From Ignavibacteriales bacterium (GTDB taxonomy: Bacteria > Bacteroidota > Ignavibacteria > Ignavibacteriales > Melioribacteraceae), in contig JACKAA010000002.1 of NCBI GenBank assembly GCA_020635275.1, positions 744,001 to 808,000 of the forward strand: 64,000 nucleotides of DNA. The letters run 5' to 3'. Shown here in pieces: positions 49,788 through 59,451 of this stretch. Below the pieces are notes generated by a model. That model worked only from the letters and a program-made list of their open reading frames with translations. It was not told the origin of the DNA and did not search any database. The position numbers and the translations under genes were made by a program. The first letter of the stretch is position 1, and every line of letters begins with the position of its first letter.

Positions 49788-52397
49788 CTAAAAACTAAAA
49801 TCCATTCCAAAATAAAATAATAAAGATTCTTTAGAATTGGCAAGAGTTGTAACAAAATTTAATGTTCTATCCAAATATGAAAGCCATAATCCGCCGCCGT
49901 AACTGTTATGCCACAATTTAGATTGATCATTTTTAACAAAAACTTTTCCAACATCTGCAAATCCATGAATTCCAAAATCGCCATTAATAATTAATTTTAT
50001 TTTAGATAACTTCATACGTAATTGAGAAATGCCGTAAAGAGAAGCTTCTCCGGAAAATCTTTCTCTTCTAAATCCTAATAAATTATTTTCTCCACCCAAA
50101 AAGGCGGCTGATAAAAATGGAAACTTATTCCAAATATTTTCTCCATTAAATTTTATCGCAAGTGTTGTTTCGGTTAAAAAAGAAGTTGTAAAATAGGTGC
50201 GTAAATCAAATTTACTTTTTATGAAATTTTCTTCAACATCAAATATTTTGGGAAAATATTTAACTTCGCCAAATAAATAAACTCCTTTTTTCGTAAAAGA
50301 TTCACTGTCTCTGGAATCAAATTTAAAATTCATATTTGCATTCAGAGAATTAAACTTTCCTAATCCATAATTTCCATCGGGAAAAGAATCTAATAGATTT
50401 TCATTTTCTAATTCATTGTGTGAATATTGAAATGAAAGTCCGTATTCCAAATTTAATTTGGATGTAATTTTATACAAAAGAGATGAACTTAAACTTATAT
50501 AACTTTGTTCTAATCGGTAATAATCCTCATCATATAATTCAGAATCATAAGTTGTTGAATTTCCGAATCCGTAATAAGTTGTATATTGAAGTTGAGTTGC
50601 ATCAAAGTTAAAACGCAATTGAGTGTTTTTAAAAATGGAATTATAAATCCATGTAAAATCTAATGAACCTGCAGACGGATAAGTTGCATATTTTGCATTA
50701 ATCGAAAATTTACTTTTGTATGGAACATCTCTAAATCCAAATCTTGTAATAAATGAACTCAAGCCAACAATAAATCCATCGTCACTTGTAAAATTTAATA
50801 GCGGATAAAAGAAAGTATCGCCAGATCTATCTCTTTGAGAAGGTCTGTATTTTTCCTCTGCTGGTTCCGGTTTTTCAACTTTTTCTTTATCCCAGGTTGT
50901 TCCGCTGCCGTAAATTATATTTGTCTTTTTTCCATCATCATAAATTTTAGTTTTATTTTCCGCATCACTAATTGGCAAGATAGAAAACAAATATCCATTG
51001 ACAGACGAACTATCAATAATTGTATCAGCTCCATCTTCACCAATAATTCTTATTAAAATTCCATCGTCAACAATGCCCGTAAGTGTTACGAAATCATCAC
51101 CATCATTTAAGTAAATTCTTATTTCTTCAGTTATACAGTTATCAAAATATTTTTCAAAGTAAGGTTTCTGTTTTTTTATGTTATTGTCTTCAACTTCTTT
51201 GTAAAATTTTAAATGAGTTTGAGAATTATTAACTCTGTTTATTTCAACAATATCTTTTTTATTTCCACCGTAAATATCAACCACAGTATTAACAAAATTG
51301 AAATACTCATTTGATAATATTTTTAAATTATTTCTTCTCCATTTCATTTTTCCAATAATTTCTTCGGCAGAAAGGTCATAAATTTCCTTTGGTAATTTAT
51401 TTGCTGCTTCTTTAATTAAATCATTGGTCAATTTATTTATTACAAAATTTGTAACAGAATCCCACTCGGCTTTGGTTAACTGAATTAAAAAATGCTGATC
51501 GACAAATCTTCCATTCCAAGTTACATATTCAATATGATTAAAAGATTTTTCAAAACTGTTAAATTGCGGAATAACATATTCGGCAATACTCGGAAAAATT
51601 CCATCAAATTTTGAAAATGCCTGATCACGATCTCTTGGAATTGGATGCCAATATTTTTTTTTACCTAAGTCATATCTTGCCCATTTCCATTGATCAGCAT
51701 GACGATCCCAATCTCCAATTATAATATCTGCTAATCTTGCTTTTAAATATTCTTTCGAATTTACATATTCGTCTTTCTTTTTCTCTAATCTTTCAAACAA
51801 TTCAAGAGTTCCAACAACCTTATCAGCATTATCAAACTCAACATCTTCCTCCTCATCATATTTAGGATGAATTTCTAAAATCCCAAACATATTGCCAAAG
51901 TCATTTCTAAAGTCACCTAACTTTGGATCATCAGGTAAATAATATAAATATGGTTTTGATTGTAATATTTTTAGTGAATCTAAAATTGGTGCAACTACAA
52001 ATGCAGCATAAGGATTTGCTGAACTTATTTGATCTTGCAAAATATCATTCGCAATTGTATTTCTTAAATCTTCTGGCAAAGTTTTTGAAGGATCTTTTTC
52101 AATGGATCGAAATTTCCAATATTGATTATCATTTCCTTTGAAGCGTAAAGATTTTGTTTGGAAACCGCCGCCTTTTTTATGGGGAGTTAAACCATTGACA
52201 AAAGTATTTAGATTTAAAATTTTAGTTTCAACCGAAGTCGTCCAAACATCGCGCCAGTGTTTGCCAAAAAAAACATTATAAAACCAACCGGCTTTATATT
52301 GCTTTCCGGCAGAAACTGAAATTGTGCTGTCACTATTTTGTGAAAAGATTAGAACTGATGAAAAAAATAAAATAATTGTTGAAGCAAATATTTTCAT
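49788..52397 (-). CDS. BamA/TamA-type outer-membrane barrel protein with N-terminal kinase-like domain
   Basis: An 869-residue exported protein (signal MKIFASTIILFFSSVLIFSQ). The N-terminal half has a Gly-rich loop and Lys region (GGGFQTKSLRFKG, FRSIEKDPSK). It continues with IIIGDWDRHADQWKW (D231-R-H233) and PIPRDRDQAFSKFDG, which looks like the catalytic and metal-binding loops of Fam20/HipA-like kinases. The C-terminal 330 residues form a surface-antigen D15/BamA-like barrel (GFGNSTTYDSE, FKFDSRDSESFTKKG, FLGGENNLLGFRRERFSG). Fusions of enzymatic domains to such barrels occur in Bacteroidota. Kinase activity is inference. Co-transcribed with the upstream lipoprotein gene (21-base gap). Confidence 0.8.
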   Translation of the reverse strand: MKIFASTIILFFSSVLIFSQNSDSTISVSAGKQYKAGWFYNVFFGKHWRDVWTTSVETKILNLNTFVNGLTPHKKGGGFQTKSLRFKGNDNQYWKFRSIEKDPSKTLPEDLRNTIANDILQDQISSANPYAAFVVAPILDSLKILQSKPYLYYLPDDPKLGDFRNDFGNMFGILEIHPKYDEEEDVEFDNADKVVGTLELFERLEKKKDEYVNSKEYLKARLADIIIGDWDRHADQWKWARYDLGKKKYWHPIPRDRDQAFSKFDGIFPSIAEYVIPQFNSFEKSFNHIEYVTWNGRFVDQHFLIQLTKAEWDSVTNFVINKLTNDLIKEAANKLPKEIYDLSAEEIIGKMKWRRNNLKILSNEYFNFVNTVVDIYGGNKKDIVEINRVNNSQTHLKFYKEVEDNNIKKQKPYFEKYFDNCITEEIRIYLNDGDDFVTLTGIVDDGILIRIIGEDGADTIIDSSSVNGYLFSILPISDAENKTKIYDDGKKTNIIYGSGTTWDKEKVEKPEPAEEKYRPSQRDRSGDTFFYPLLNFTSDDGFIVGLSSFITRFGFRDVPYKSKFSINAKYATYPSAGSLDFTWIYNSIFKNTQLRFNFDATQLQYTTYYGFGNSTTYDSELYDEDYYRLEQSYISLSSSLLYKITSKLNLEYGLSFQYSHNELENENLLDSFPDGNYGLGKFNSLNANMNFKFDSRDSESFTKKGVYLFGEVKYFPKIFDVEENFIKSKFDLRTYFTTSFLTETTLAIKFNGENIWNKFPFLSAAFLGGENNLLGFRRERFSGEASLYGISQLRMKLSKIKLIINGDFGIHGFADVGKVFVKNDQSKLWHNSYGGGLWLSYLDRTLNFVTTLANSKESLLFYFGMDFSF

Positions 52398-52418
52398 TTT
52401 TGCGCTTTCATAAATTGG

Positions 52419-53252
52419 CTATGGCATTTTATAAATAGTTATCTTTCCGGATTTACTGGCTCCTTCATCACAAATTAGAATATTGTTGTTCTTATCAAAT
52501 GCAATTCCTTCCGGCTGAGGATGAGTTTTGGGATTCAATTTTATTGCTGAAATTATTTTACCCAGTGGATTAATTTTTATTAATGAGGGTTTACCTTTTG
52601 CAGATAATATTAAATAATTCCCAGTTGCTCTATCTTTTGTAATAGCTGAAGGATAGAAATCTCTAATGTTGAAATTTTCTTTTAAGTCTTTTAAGGAAAT
52701 TACAAATTTTGGTTTTTGATCAACTGAATTTGAAGAAAGTGAATAGGAGTATACCGCTCTTACATTTCCTAAGTTTTTACCAGGATATTCTTTTGAAGTA
52801 ATCAGTAATGAATTTGAAGTTTCATCATAACAAAGTCCTTCTATATTAAACTTTGATGAAAAGTGTAAATCTTTTTCAATTACTTTAACTTTTTGTAAAT
52901 CTTCACCTTCTTCAAATTCAAATAAAATACCATTGCTGGTGATTATAAAAAATTTCTTTCCAACAATTGCTAAATCTTCAAAATCAGCTTTTATCATTTT
53001 ATTTCCAAGCTGAAATGATTTTATAATTTCACCGGATTTTAAATCAATTTGGTAAATTATACCTCTTTCATCATTATGACCAAAAAGCTTTCCTTCATCA
53101 GAAAAACAAATTCCAGAAATTTCGTTTAGTTCAGATGGAAGCTTTATTTCTGTTTGAAGATATTTATCAAGATCATAATTTACCTTTTTTTCTGAGCCGC
53201 AATTAATTAGAAAAAAAGCTAAAACATTAATGTAAAATAATTTTAAAATCAT
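52419..53252 (-). CDS. SdiA-regulated-domain lipoprotein (beta-propeller)
   Basis: A 277-residue lipoprotein (FLINC, then charged linker) of the SdiA-regulated domain family. Beta-propeller-like blades include ELNEISGICFSDEGKLFGHNDE, KADFEDLAIVGKKFFI, KFNIEGLCYDETSNSLLI and PQPEGIAFDKNNNILICDE, with recurring Asp/Glu Ca-site-like positions. Members are extracytoplasmic proteins of unknown or phytase-like function. The stop is 21 bases before the barrel-kinase gene, so the two are probably one operon and may act together at the cell surface. Confidence 0.85.
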   Translation of the reverse strand: MILKLFYINVLAFFLINCGSEKKVNYDLDKYLQTEIKLPSELNEISGICFSDEGKLFGHNDERGIIYQIDLKSGEIIKSFQLGNKMIKADFEDLAIVGKKFFIITSNGILFEFEEGEDLQKVKVIEKDLHFSSKFNIEGLCYDETSNSLLITSKEYPGKNLGNVRAVYSYSLSSNSVDQKPKFVISLKDLKENFNIRDFYPSAITKDRATGNYLILSAKGKPSLIKINPLGKIISAIKLNPKTHPQPEGIAFDKNNNILICDEGASKSGKITIYKMP

Positions 53253-53306
53253 TTGATGAAACTTTCTTCAGAAATTTAAATTCGTTAAGATTCAATTAGA
53301 TACTGG

Positions 53307-53729
53307 TTATTTAAATTCTATAATATCAGCTGTTACAAATAATTTTGTCTCTGTGTATAGAAATAAGTTCAGCATATCATTATCAATTCTAATATTTGCC
53401 AACACGAGATTTTTGCCTTCTGTGTCTCCATATTCAGCTTTATAATTATTCCACAAATTCTGAATCGCGTCATCATACAATTTTGAACTTCCATTAACTC
53501 TTGCAAGCGCAAAAGTATTTGAAATACTTCCTGCTGAATATGTAAATCCTAGTACATAAGCTGCATTAGATTTTCCTTCAACATTTCTTGCAACAACATT
53601 AAAGTTTGATTCAGACAATTCAACATTTGTTGCATTCATTGATAAAAATGATCCACCTGTCGAACAGCTTGTAAGTAGAATAAGAATTGAAAATAAAATA
53701 ATTGATTTTAATAATACAGTTTTCATCAT
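53307..53729 (-). CDS. DUF6567-like lipoprotein
   Basis: A 140-residue lipoprotein (SILILLTSC, acylation at C22). The mature chain has NATNVELSESNFNVVARNVEGKS, YVLGF and KLYDDAIQNLW, a pattern found in the DUF6567 family of Bacteroidota lipoproteins. The function is unknown. It lies 22 bases after the stop of the cyclase/TPR gene, suggesting joint transcription. Confidence 0.7.
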   Translation of the reverse strand: MMKTVLLKSIILFSILILLTSCSTGGSFLSMNATNVELSESNFNVVARNVEGKSNAAYVLGFTYSAGSISNTFALARVNGSSKLYDDAIQNLWNNYKAEYGDTEGKNLVLANIRIDNDMLNLFLYTETKLFVTADIIEFK

Positions 53730-53751
53730 TACACCTTTCTGATTAGTGATT

Positions 53752-55785
53752 TTAAAAATTCATTTTTTTATATATTTCCTTAAAGCGAGGTTCATTTCTT
53801 AGCGGGTCCCACACCCAAAGATGTTTTAAAGTTACCATCATTACTGATCTAACATTATATCCTTTTTCAAGCCAGTCAAGTGCCTTGTCATTCATTCCCA
53901 ACATTAAATAAAGTCTTGCCGGGTCCATAGGATCAATATATTCACCACTTTCAAGTACTGGCAAAACTTCATCTTTTTTTCCCATTTGAATTTTTAATGC
54001 TAATACATCTAAATAAACTAAACCTTCTCCTTTTGTAATTTCATTAGCCTTCTTTAAATATGACATTGCTTCATCATATTCACCCATATACCCAAGTGCG
54101 GCTCCCTTCCATTGTAATGCACTACTATAATTTGGATCTAATTCCAACGCATCGTCATATGCTTTAATTGCCTCTTCAAATCTTTCTGCAAAATGATTAC
54201 AAATTCCTAATTGCCAATATTTTTCAATACTAAGCGGATCATTTTGAATACGTGCTTTTGCCACTTTTATTGCTCGATCAGCATTATTGTTTACAAATAT
54301 TTCATAGTATAATATAAACTCATTTAGGTCAGACATTCCGTACTTAATTGCATTATTATAATCAACTAATGTTGCATCCCAATCCCAATCAAAAAATAAA
54401 TGAATGTAAGCCAAAACTTTATGAGCACGAGCCTCAAACTTATTTAAGCTCAATGCTTTTTTTGCCGCCGATCTTGCTTTTGCATAAGCGTCTGATGTTG
54501 ACATAAGATTAAATCCCGCAAAATGTAAATAGGATTCACCTATGTAAGCATAAGCCTCGGCGTATTCCGGATCCAGCTCAACAGCTTTTTGGAAATATTC
54601 CATTGCCCTTTTTTTATCTTCAAAATCTCTGTAAAAAAGATAACTGCCTTTCAGCAATAATTCATAAGCTTCCATATTAGAAGGTTTTTCAATTTCTACA
54701 GTCTTGTTTTCTACCTGCAGTTTTAATTTTTCTACAATCTGATTTGCAATTTCTTCCTGGACCGAAATGATATGTTTTAGTTCTCTATCATAAGTTTCAG
54801 ACCAAAGGTGATAGCCGTCTTCAACATTTATTAATTGTGCAGTAACCCTAACTTGATTTTCGGCTTTTCTTACACTTCCTTCCAAAACCATTTTTACATT
54901 TAATTTGCTTCCAATTGAACGGATGTCTTCGTTCTTGCCTTTAAACGAAAAAGACGAAGTTCTTCCGGCTACTTTTAATCCTGTTACTTTAACTAACGAA
55001 TTTAAAATTTCCTCAGAAATTCCATCGCTGAAATATTCTTGCTGGGGATCATCACTCATATTTACAAAAGGAAGGACGGCAATTGATTTTTCAGATTCAT
55101 CAATTTTTGAACTTGAACCATTTGTAAATTTCCAGAAAACAAAAACCAATACTACAATTAAGAAAACAGCAGCAATTGAAATAATGTAATTTCTTGATTT
55201 ATTGTTTGATCTAGATTTACTCTTTTGGTTAACAATTTCTTTAGTATCATTTTTTGAGTGTATATCTTTTGCAGATGGAATAATCAATCCTTCATTAGAG
55301 ATGGCATAAACATCAATCGGTTTACTAACATTTTTTAGGTTAATGGATTTAACAAAATTTGCATTTATTGATTTCTGATTTTTTATCTCGTCATAAACTT
55401 TTCCGGATATCAAAATACTACCGGCTAATGCAAAGGATTCAATTCTTGAAGCAATATTAACTCCATCGCCAATTATTTCATCATCACTTAAAATTATATC
55501 ACCTGTGTGAATTCCAATTCTTACCGGTACATTTGGATCTTTTCTAAAATTAAGCTGCATTTCAATCGCACAGTTTATTGCGTCAATTGCACTGCTGAAA
55601 ATACTTAATGTTCCGTCTCCAAAATACTGAAGAATTCTACCGCCAAATTTTTTAGTGAAAGAATTAAATATCTCTCTATGCTTTATTCTTAGCTGAATTG
55701 CCTGTTCCTCATTCTGCTGCATAAGCCTAGTGTAGCCTTCGATATCGGTAAACATTATTGCGGCAAGTTGACGTGATCGTTCCAT
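53752..55785 (-). CDS. Class III cyclase-domain protein with FlgO-like and TPR domains
   Basis: A 677-residue protein. Residues 1-165 are a class III cyclase domain (IMFTDIEGYTRLM, YFGDGTLSIF, RIGIHTGDII, GDGVNIASRIES). After a basic linker comes one membrane helix near 202-218. An extracytoplasmic region follows, beginning SIAVLPFVNMSDDPQQEYFSDG (FlgO/TolB-N-like), and about six TPR repeats complete the protein. Such proteins are common in Bacteroidota and proteobacteria. It is a membrane signalling protein; whether the cyclase is active is not certain, though both metal Asp positions are present. Confidence 0.88.
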   Translation of the reverse strand: MERSRQLAAIMFTDIEGYTRLMQQNEEQAIQLRIKHREIFNSFTKKFGGRILQYFGDGTLSIFSSAIDAINCAIEMQLNFRKDPNVPVRIGIHTGDIILSDDEIIGDGVNIASRIESFALAGSILISGKVYDEIKNQKSINANFVKSINLKNVSKPIDVYAISNEGLIIPSAKDIHSKNDTKEIVNQKSKSRSNNKSRNYIISIAAVFLIVVLVFVFWKFTNGSSSKIDESEKSIAVLPFVNMSDDPQQEYFSDGISEEILNSLVKVTGLKVAGRTSSFSFKGKNEDIRSIGSKLNVKMVLEGSVRKAENQVRVTAQLINVEDGYHLWSETYDRELKHIISVQEEIANQIVEKLKLQVENKTVEIEKPSNMEAYELLLKGSYLFYRDFEDKKRAMEYFQKAVELDPEYAEAYAYIGESYLHFAGFNLMSTSDAYAKARSAAKKALSLNKFEARAHKVLAYIHLFFDWDWDATLVDYNNAIKYGMSDLNEFILYYEIFVNNNADRAIKVAKARIQNDPLSIEKYWQLGICNHFAERFEEAIKAYDDALELDPNYSSALQWKGAALGYMGEYDEAMSYLKKANEITKGEGLVYLDVLALKIQMGKKDEVLPVLESGEYIDPMDPARLYLMLGMNDKALDWLEKGYNVRSVMMVTLKHLWVWDPLRNEPRFKEIYKKMNF

Positions 55786-55853
55786 AAAGCAAATTTAGAA
55801 AAATATTATTAGAGGTTCAGATAAAAATTTATAGAATTAAAAAAGGATTCTAA

Positions 55854-56471
55854 TTAATTATCAGATCTGTTAAATCCTTTTGTAATAAGCCAAATACCCA
55901 TAACTATTTCATTTAAAATAATTGGCAATGCTAAAAACATTCCAATGCTCATGTCAAATTTGAAAATATTGAGAATCATAATTAATATAACAGCAATAAA
56001 TCCCCAAATGGAAATAAATCTTGGTAGTAATTTTGTCGTGTACAAAAAGAAATATAATATTAAAGCTCCCAAACTAAATCCCAATGGAATTAGTGTTGAA
56101 GCAATTGTATTTCTTATAATAATTAACATTTCGGCATCGCTATTTAATTTAATAATTGCTAAAGGAATTACAGCTGCTGCCAAACAAAATATTGATTCTA
56201 AAATTCTAAAACATACATATCCAATTGCAAGACTTTCATTTTTAATTTTGATTATAGGATAAAATAAAATTGCAATGCCAATAACAGAAATAGCATTTAC
56301 AATTTCTAAAATTACTCCAGCATTTAGTTGAGTTGCACTTTGATATATTGTATCCAAAAAATTATCTTTTGATAAAACATCCTCAATTAAACCACCACCT
56401 ACCAAACTAGAAAACATAGCGATTAAGAAAAGAGCTCCAATAAATCTTGCTATTATTTTTTCAGAATTCAT
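55854..56471 (-). CDS. DUF4386-family membrane protein
   Basis: A 205-residue protein with about six hydrophobic helices. The opening EKIIARFIGALFLIAMFSSLVGGGL and the helix YVCFRILESIFCLAAAVIPLAII are typical of DUF4386. The function is unknown. It starts 10 bases after the MDR oxidoreductase gene and completes an operon with that gene and the acyltransferase. Confidence 0.8.
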   Translation of the reverse strand: MNSEKIIARFIGALFLIAMFSSLVGGGLIEDVLSKDNFLDTIYQSATQLNAGVILEIVNAISVIGIAILFYPIIKIKNESLAIGYVCFRILESIFCLAAAVIPLAIIKLNSDAEMLIIIRNTIASTLIPLGFSLGALILYFFLYTTKLLPRFISIWGFIAVILIMILNIFKFDMSIGMFLALPIILNEIVMGIWLITKGFNRSDN

Positions 56472-56480
56472 TTTGCTAAA

Positions 56481-57449
56481 TCAGTAATTTATTTCAATAA
56501 CAACTTTTCCTTTAACATCCCCATTGCCCAATAATTGATAAGCCTTTGGAGTATCTTTCAAAGTGTAAACACTGTCAATAGCTGTATTTAATTTTCCCTC
56601 AGCTACTAAATCAGAAATAAGAGATAAATTTTTATTTGGAGCATGAACTAAAACTTTCATTTCTTTTTGGCTTCCTAATGTAATTAACGATCCGAATAAT
56701 GCAGTTTTCAATATTGTATTTACAGAACCTCCCACAACCACAAATTTTCCAGTTGAAGTCAAAGAATTTTTATATTCTCCTAATTTGTGATAAGCTGAAG
56801 TATCGAAAATTAAATCGTAATGCTTTCCGTTTTTTGTAAAATCTTCTTTTGTGTAATCAATTACAAAATCAGCTCCATGTGTTTTCATCAGTTCTACTTT
56901 ATTAGTTTTATCTACACCGGTTACTTCCGCTCCCATATTTTTTGCAAATTGAATTGCAAAAGTTCCAACTCCTCCGCCGGCACCATTAATTAAAACTTTT
57001 TGACCTTCTTTTACATTTCCGCAATCTTGAATTCCTTGTAGAGCAATTACTGCAGCTTGCGGTAAAGAAGCGGCTTTTATAAAATCAAGGCTATCATTTA
57101 TTTTTGTAAATGCTTTTTCATCTGCGCAAACAAATTCAGCAAAACCACCCCAGCCATTTTGACAAAGATCTCCCAACACTTTATCGCCGGGTTTAAATTT
57201 GCTTACATTTTTACCGACTTGTTCAACTATACCCGCAACATCTCCTCCGGGGATATTATACTTGGGTTTTAAAAATCCCCAAAAACGAAATAAAACCGGT
57301 TTGCCAGTTAGTAGATCCCAATCCCATGAATTTAACGATGCAGCTTTAACATTTAACAAAATCTCATTTTCTTTAGGTGAAGGTTTTTCAATTTCTCTAA
57401 GTTCAAGATTTTCAACCGTTCCATATTTTTCATAATAAATTGCTTTCAT
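56481..57449 (-). CDS. MDR-family NAD(P)-dependent alcohol dehydrogenase-like
   Basis: A 322-residue zinc-independent reductase. It begins MKAIYYEKYGTVENLELRE and holds VLINGAGGGVGTFAIQFAKNMGAEVTGVD as the cofactor motif. NSWDWDLLTGKP replaces the zinc-binding Cys region. The start shares its A with the preceding TAA (TAATG), which implies translational coupling to the acyltransferase. Substrate unknown. Confidence 0.9.
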   Translation of the reverse strand: MKAIYYEKYGTVENLELREIEKPSPKENEILLNVKAASLNSWDWDLLTGKPVLFRFWGFLKPKYNIPGGDVAGIVEQVGKNVSKFKPGDKVLGDLCQNGWGGFAEFVCADEKAFTKINDSLDFIKAASLPQAAVIALQGIQDCGNVKEGQKVLINGAGGGVGTFAIQFAKNMGAEVTGVDKTNKVELMKTHGADFVIDYTKEDFTKNGKHYDLIFDTSAYHKLGEYKNSLTSTGKFVVVGGSVNTILKTALFGSLITLGSQKEMKVLVHAPNKNLSLISDLVAEGKLNTAIDSVYTLKDTPKAYQLLGNGDVKGKVVIEINY

Positions 57450-58546
57450 TAATCACTCAAACTTTTTTCTATTGATAAAGACTTTTTAAATTTATCATCA
57501 TTAGGGATTATCTTTAGTCCAAATAACGGCCTAATTAAATTTAGCCGTCTGATAATAAACTCGTAAGCAAGCATACAGCTTACAAATGTGAAAAGAGTTA
57601 TGAGTATAATATTAATGTTCAGATTAAACTTTAGAGGCAAAATTAAATATGCCGCCAAATAAAGAAATATCATGTGAATAATATAAACAGGATAGGCAGC
57701 CTGACTAAGATAGTTAAGAATTGGGCTCGGTTTATTTAAATATTTATATGCAAATCCAAAAGCAGCGAAGATCCAATTAATTGATTCTATAGCAGCTAAA
57801 TAATGTGGTGGATTAAATTCGAAGAAAACTAATCTTATTAAATACAAACCAAATGCAGCAGCAAAACTTATAAAACGCATTTTAGTTACTGAAATCCAGA
57901 AAACATCACCAACTGCAACAAAAAGAAATCCGAAAAAGAATGCCAGCATTCCTAAAATAAAACCGTGCGCATTTCCAATGTACACACTAAAATATAAAGG
58001 ATTTGTCAGCTCAGCTTCAATGACAAAAGGGATTATAAAAAGATAAATTAAATAAGGATGTTTTAATAATTTTCTTAGGAAATTAAAAAACTTGTAATCA
58101 TAATTTTTATCTAAAAATGAAACGCCAATAATCATTAAGACATAAAGAAAAATGTTTGATAAAAACCATAAATGACCAAAGCTTGGCGAGAAAGAAATAT
58201 CTTGATTGTAATATTTTTGAAATATGATAATATGAATTGGCACAATAAATAAACTGCCAAATATTAATGGCAGCAAAATTCTTTTTGTTCTATCAAAAAG
58301 TAATTCTTTCCAATTTCTTCTTCTTAGTGCAAAACAAACTCCCATTCCGGAAACAAAAAATAATAATGGAATTCTCCATAAATTCAACATTGCCATTGGA
58401 ATCCATAAAATTTCACTGGATACCGGGCTTTGAATGAATCCTATATAAATTCCCCATGACTGAAAAACAATTGCAACGTGATAAATTAATAATAATGCAA
58501 TTGCAATAACCCTTAGCCAATCAATATCGTATCTTCTATCTTGCAC
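57449..58546 (-). CDS. Acyltransferase family 3 integral membrane protein, second copy
   Basis: A 365-residue polytopic protein with about ten helices. The start RRYDIDWLRVIAIALLLIYHVAIVFQSWG contains the family DWLR and His, followed by WRIPLLFFVSGMG and GHLWFLSN. It is a clear paralogue of the protein at 14995-16200, with the same C-terminal pattern LSQAAYPVYIIHMIFLYL. It should acylate a sugar or glycan at the membrane. It leads the operon with the MDR enzyme and the DUF4386 protein. Confidence 0.87.
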   Translation of the reverse strand: MQDRRYDIDWLRVIAIALLLIYHVAIVFQSWGIYIGFIQSPVSSEILWIPMAMLNLWRIPLLFFVSGMGVCFALRRRNWKELLFDRTKRILLPLIFGSLFIVPIHIIIFQKYYNQDISFSPSFGHLWFLSNIFLYVLMIIGVSFLDKNYDYKFFNFLRKLLKHPYLIYLFIIPFVIEAELTNPLYFSVYIGNAHGFILGMLAFFFGFLFVAVGDVFWISVTKMRFISFAAAFGLYLIRLVFFEFNPPHYLAAIESINWIFAAFGFAYKYLNKPSPILNYLSQAAYPVYIIHMIFLYLAAYLILPLKFNLNINIILITLFTFVSCMLAYEFIIRRLNLIRPLFGLKIIPNDDKFKKSLSIEKSLSD

Positions 58547-58567
58547 AAAATTCTATTTGGATAAAAA

Positions 58568-59212
58568 TTATTTTAACATTTCTGCAATTAAAGGTCTGGT
58601 ATTTTTTATATGCTCATAATCAAGCTCAATACCCAATTTTTTAAATCCTTCATTAATTACATCATAAATTGGCTTTACATCTTCAAAGGATGATTTAACT
58701 CCATCATAAGCTGTTGAACCTCTTTTGTTCAGTATAGTTTTGTCAGCTCCTTTTTCGAGCAATGCTTTTACAATTTCCGTATTACAAAGAAAAGCGGCAG
58801 TAATTAATGCTGTTGATCCTTCGTTGTTTTGAATATTGAGATCGGCTCCAGCATCAATAAGAACTTTAGCAGTATTTGTTTTACCAAGTGCTGCTGCTGT
58901 TATTAAAGCCGTTGATCCATCCATATTTTGATAATTAATTTTTGCTCCGGCATCAATAAGTAATTTTGCTGCTTCAGGTTCGTCTAATGCGGCTGCAGTA
59001 ATAAGAGGTGTAGATTTTAAAAAGTTTTCCTGAACATTAATATCGGACCCTGCTTTTATATGTTGTTTAATTGCTTCAAGATCGCGCATATAAATAGCTG
59101 AATGCAGATCTAAATTTGGCGGTTCGATTTTTCCGGAATCATTATTGTTTCCGCAATAGTAAAATGTTATTAGGATAAAGGCAGTGAAAAGGTATGATAT
59201 TTTTCTCTTCAT
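58568..59212 (-). CDS. Ankyrin-repeat lipoprotein
   Basis: A lipoprotein of 214 residues (signal ending FYYC, acylation at C20) with about four ankyrin repeats, e.g. STPLITAAALDEPEAAKLLIDAGAKI and STALITAAALGKTNTAKVLIDAGADL. It should mediate protein-protein contact in the periplasm or at the outer membrane. The repeats are nearly identical in part (STALITAA three times), so recent duplication inside the gene is likely. The partner is unknown. Confidence 0.9.
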   Translation of the reverse strand: MKRKISYLFTAFILITFYYCGNNNDSGKIEPPNLDLHSAIYMRDLEAIKQHIKAGSDINVQENFLKSTPLITAAALDEPEAAKLLIDAGAKINYQNMDGSTALITAAALGKTNTAKVLIDAGADLNIQNNEGSTALITAAFLCNTEIVKALLEKGADKTILNKRGSTAYDGVKSSFEDVKPIYDVINEGFKKLGIELDYEHIKNTRPLIAEMLK

Positions 59213-59451
59213 TCTAAGTTCTCCTTTAAATCATCAAAGCTAATTTTAAATTTTTGCAAATTATTAAAATTTTAGACGCAAGCTAATTCAATTAGTTGCA
59301 TAAATTCTAAAATATTAAATTGAAAGAAATAAGATTTATTAAGTAATCTCTTTTAAAGAGATTCAAATAAAGTTCAGGAGATTGTAATCATAAATATTTA
59401 TGTTTATAAAATAATAAACTATAACACAAATTGCTTTTAATTTATGTAAGA

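Noticed and set aside
59213..59451. Possible small gene or RNA in the 239-base gap before the ankyrin gene
   Set aside because: AT-rich with no open frame, hairpin or repeat worth reporting.
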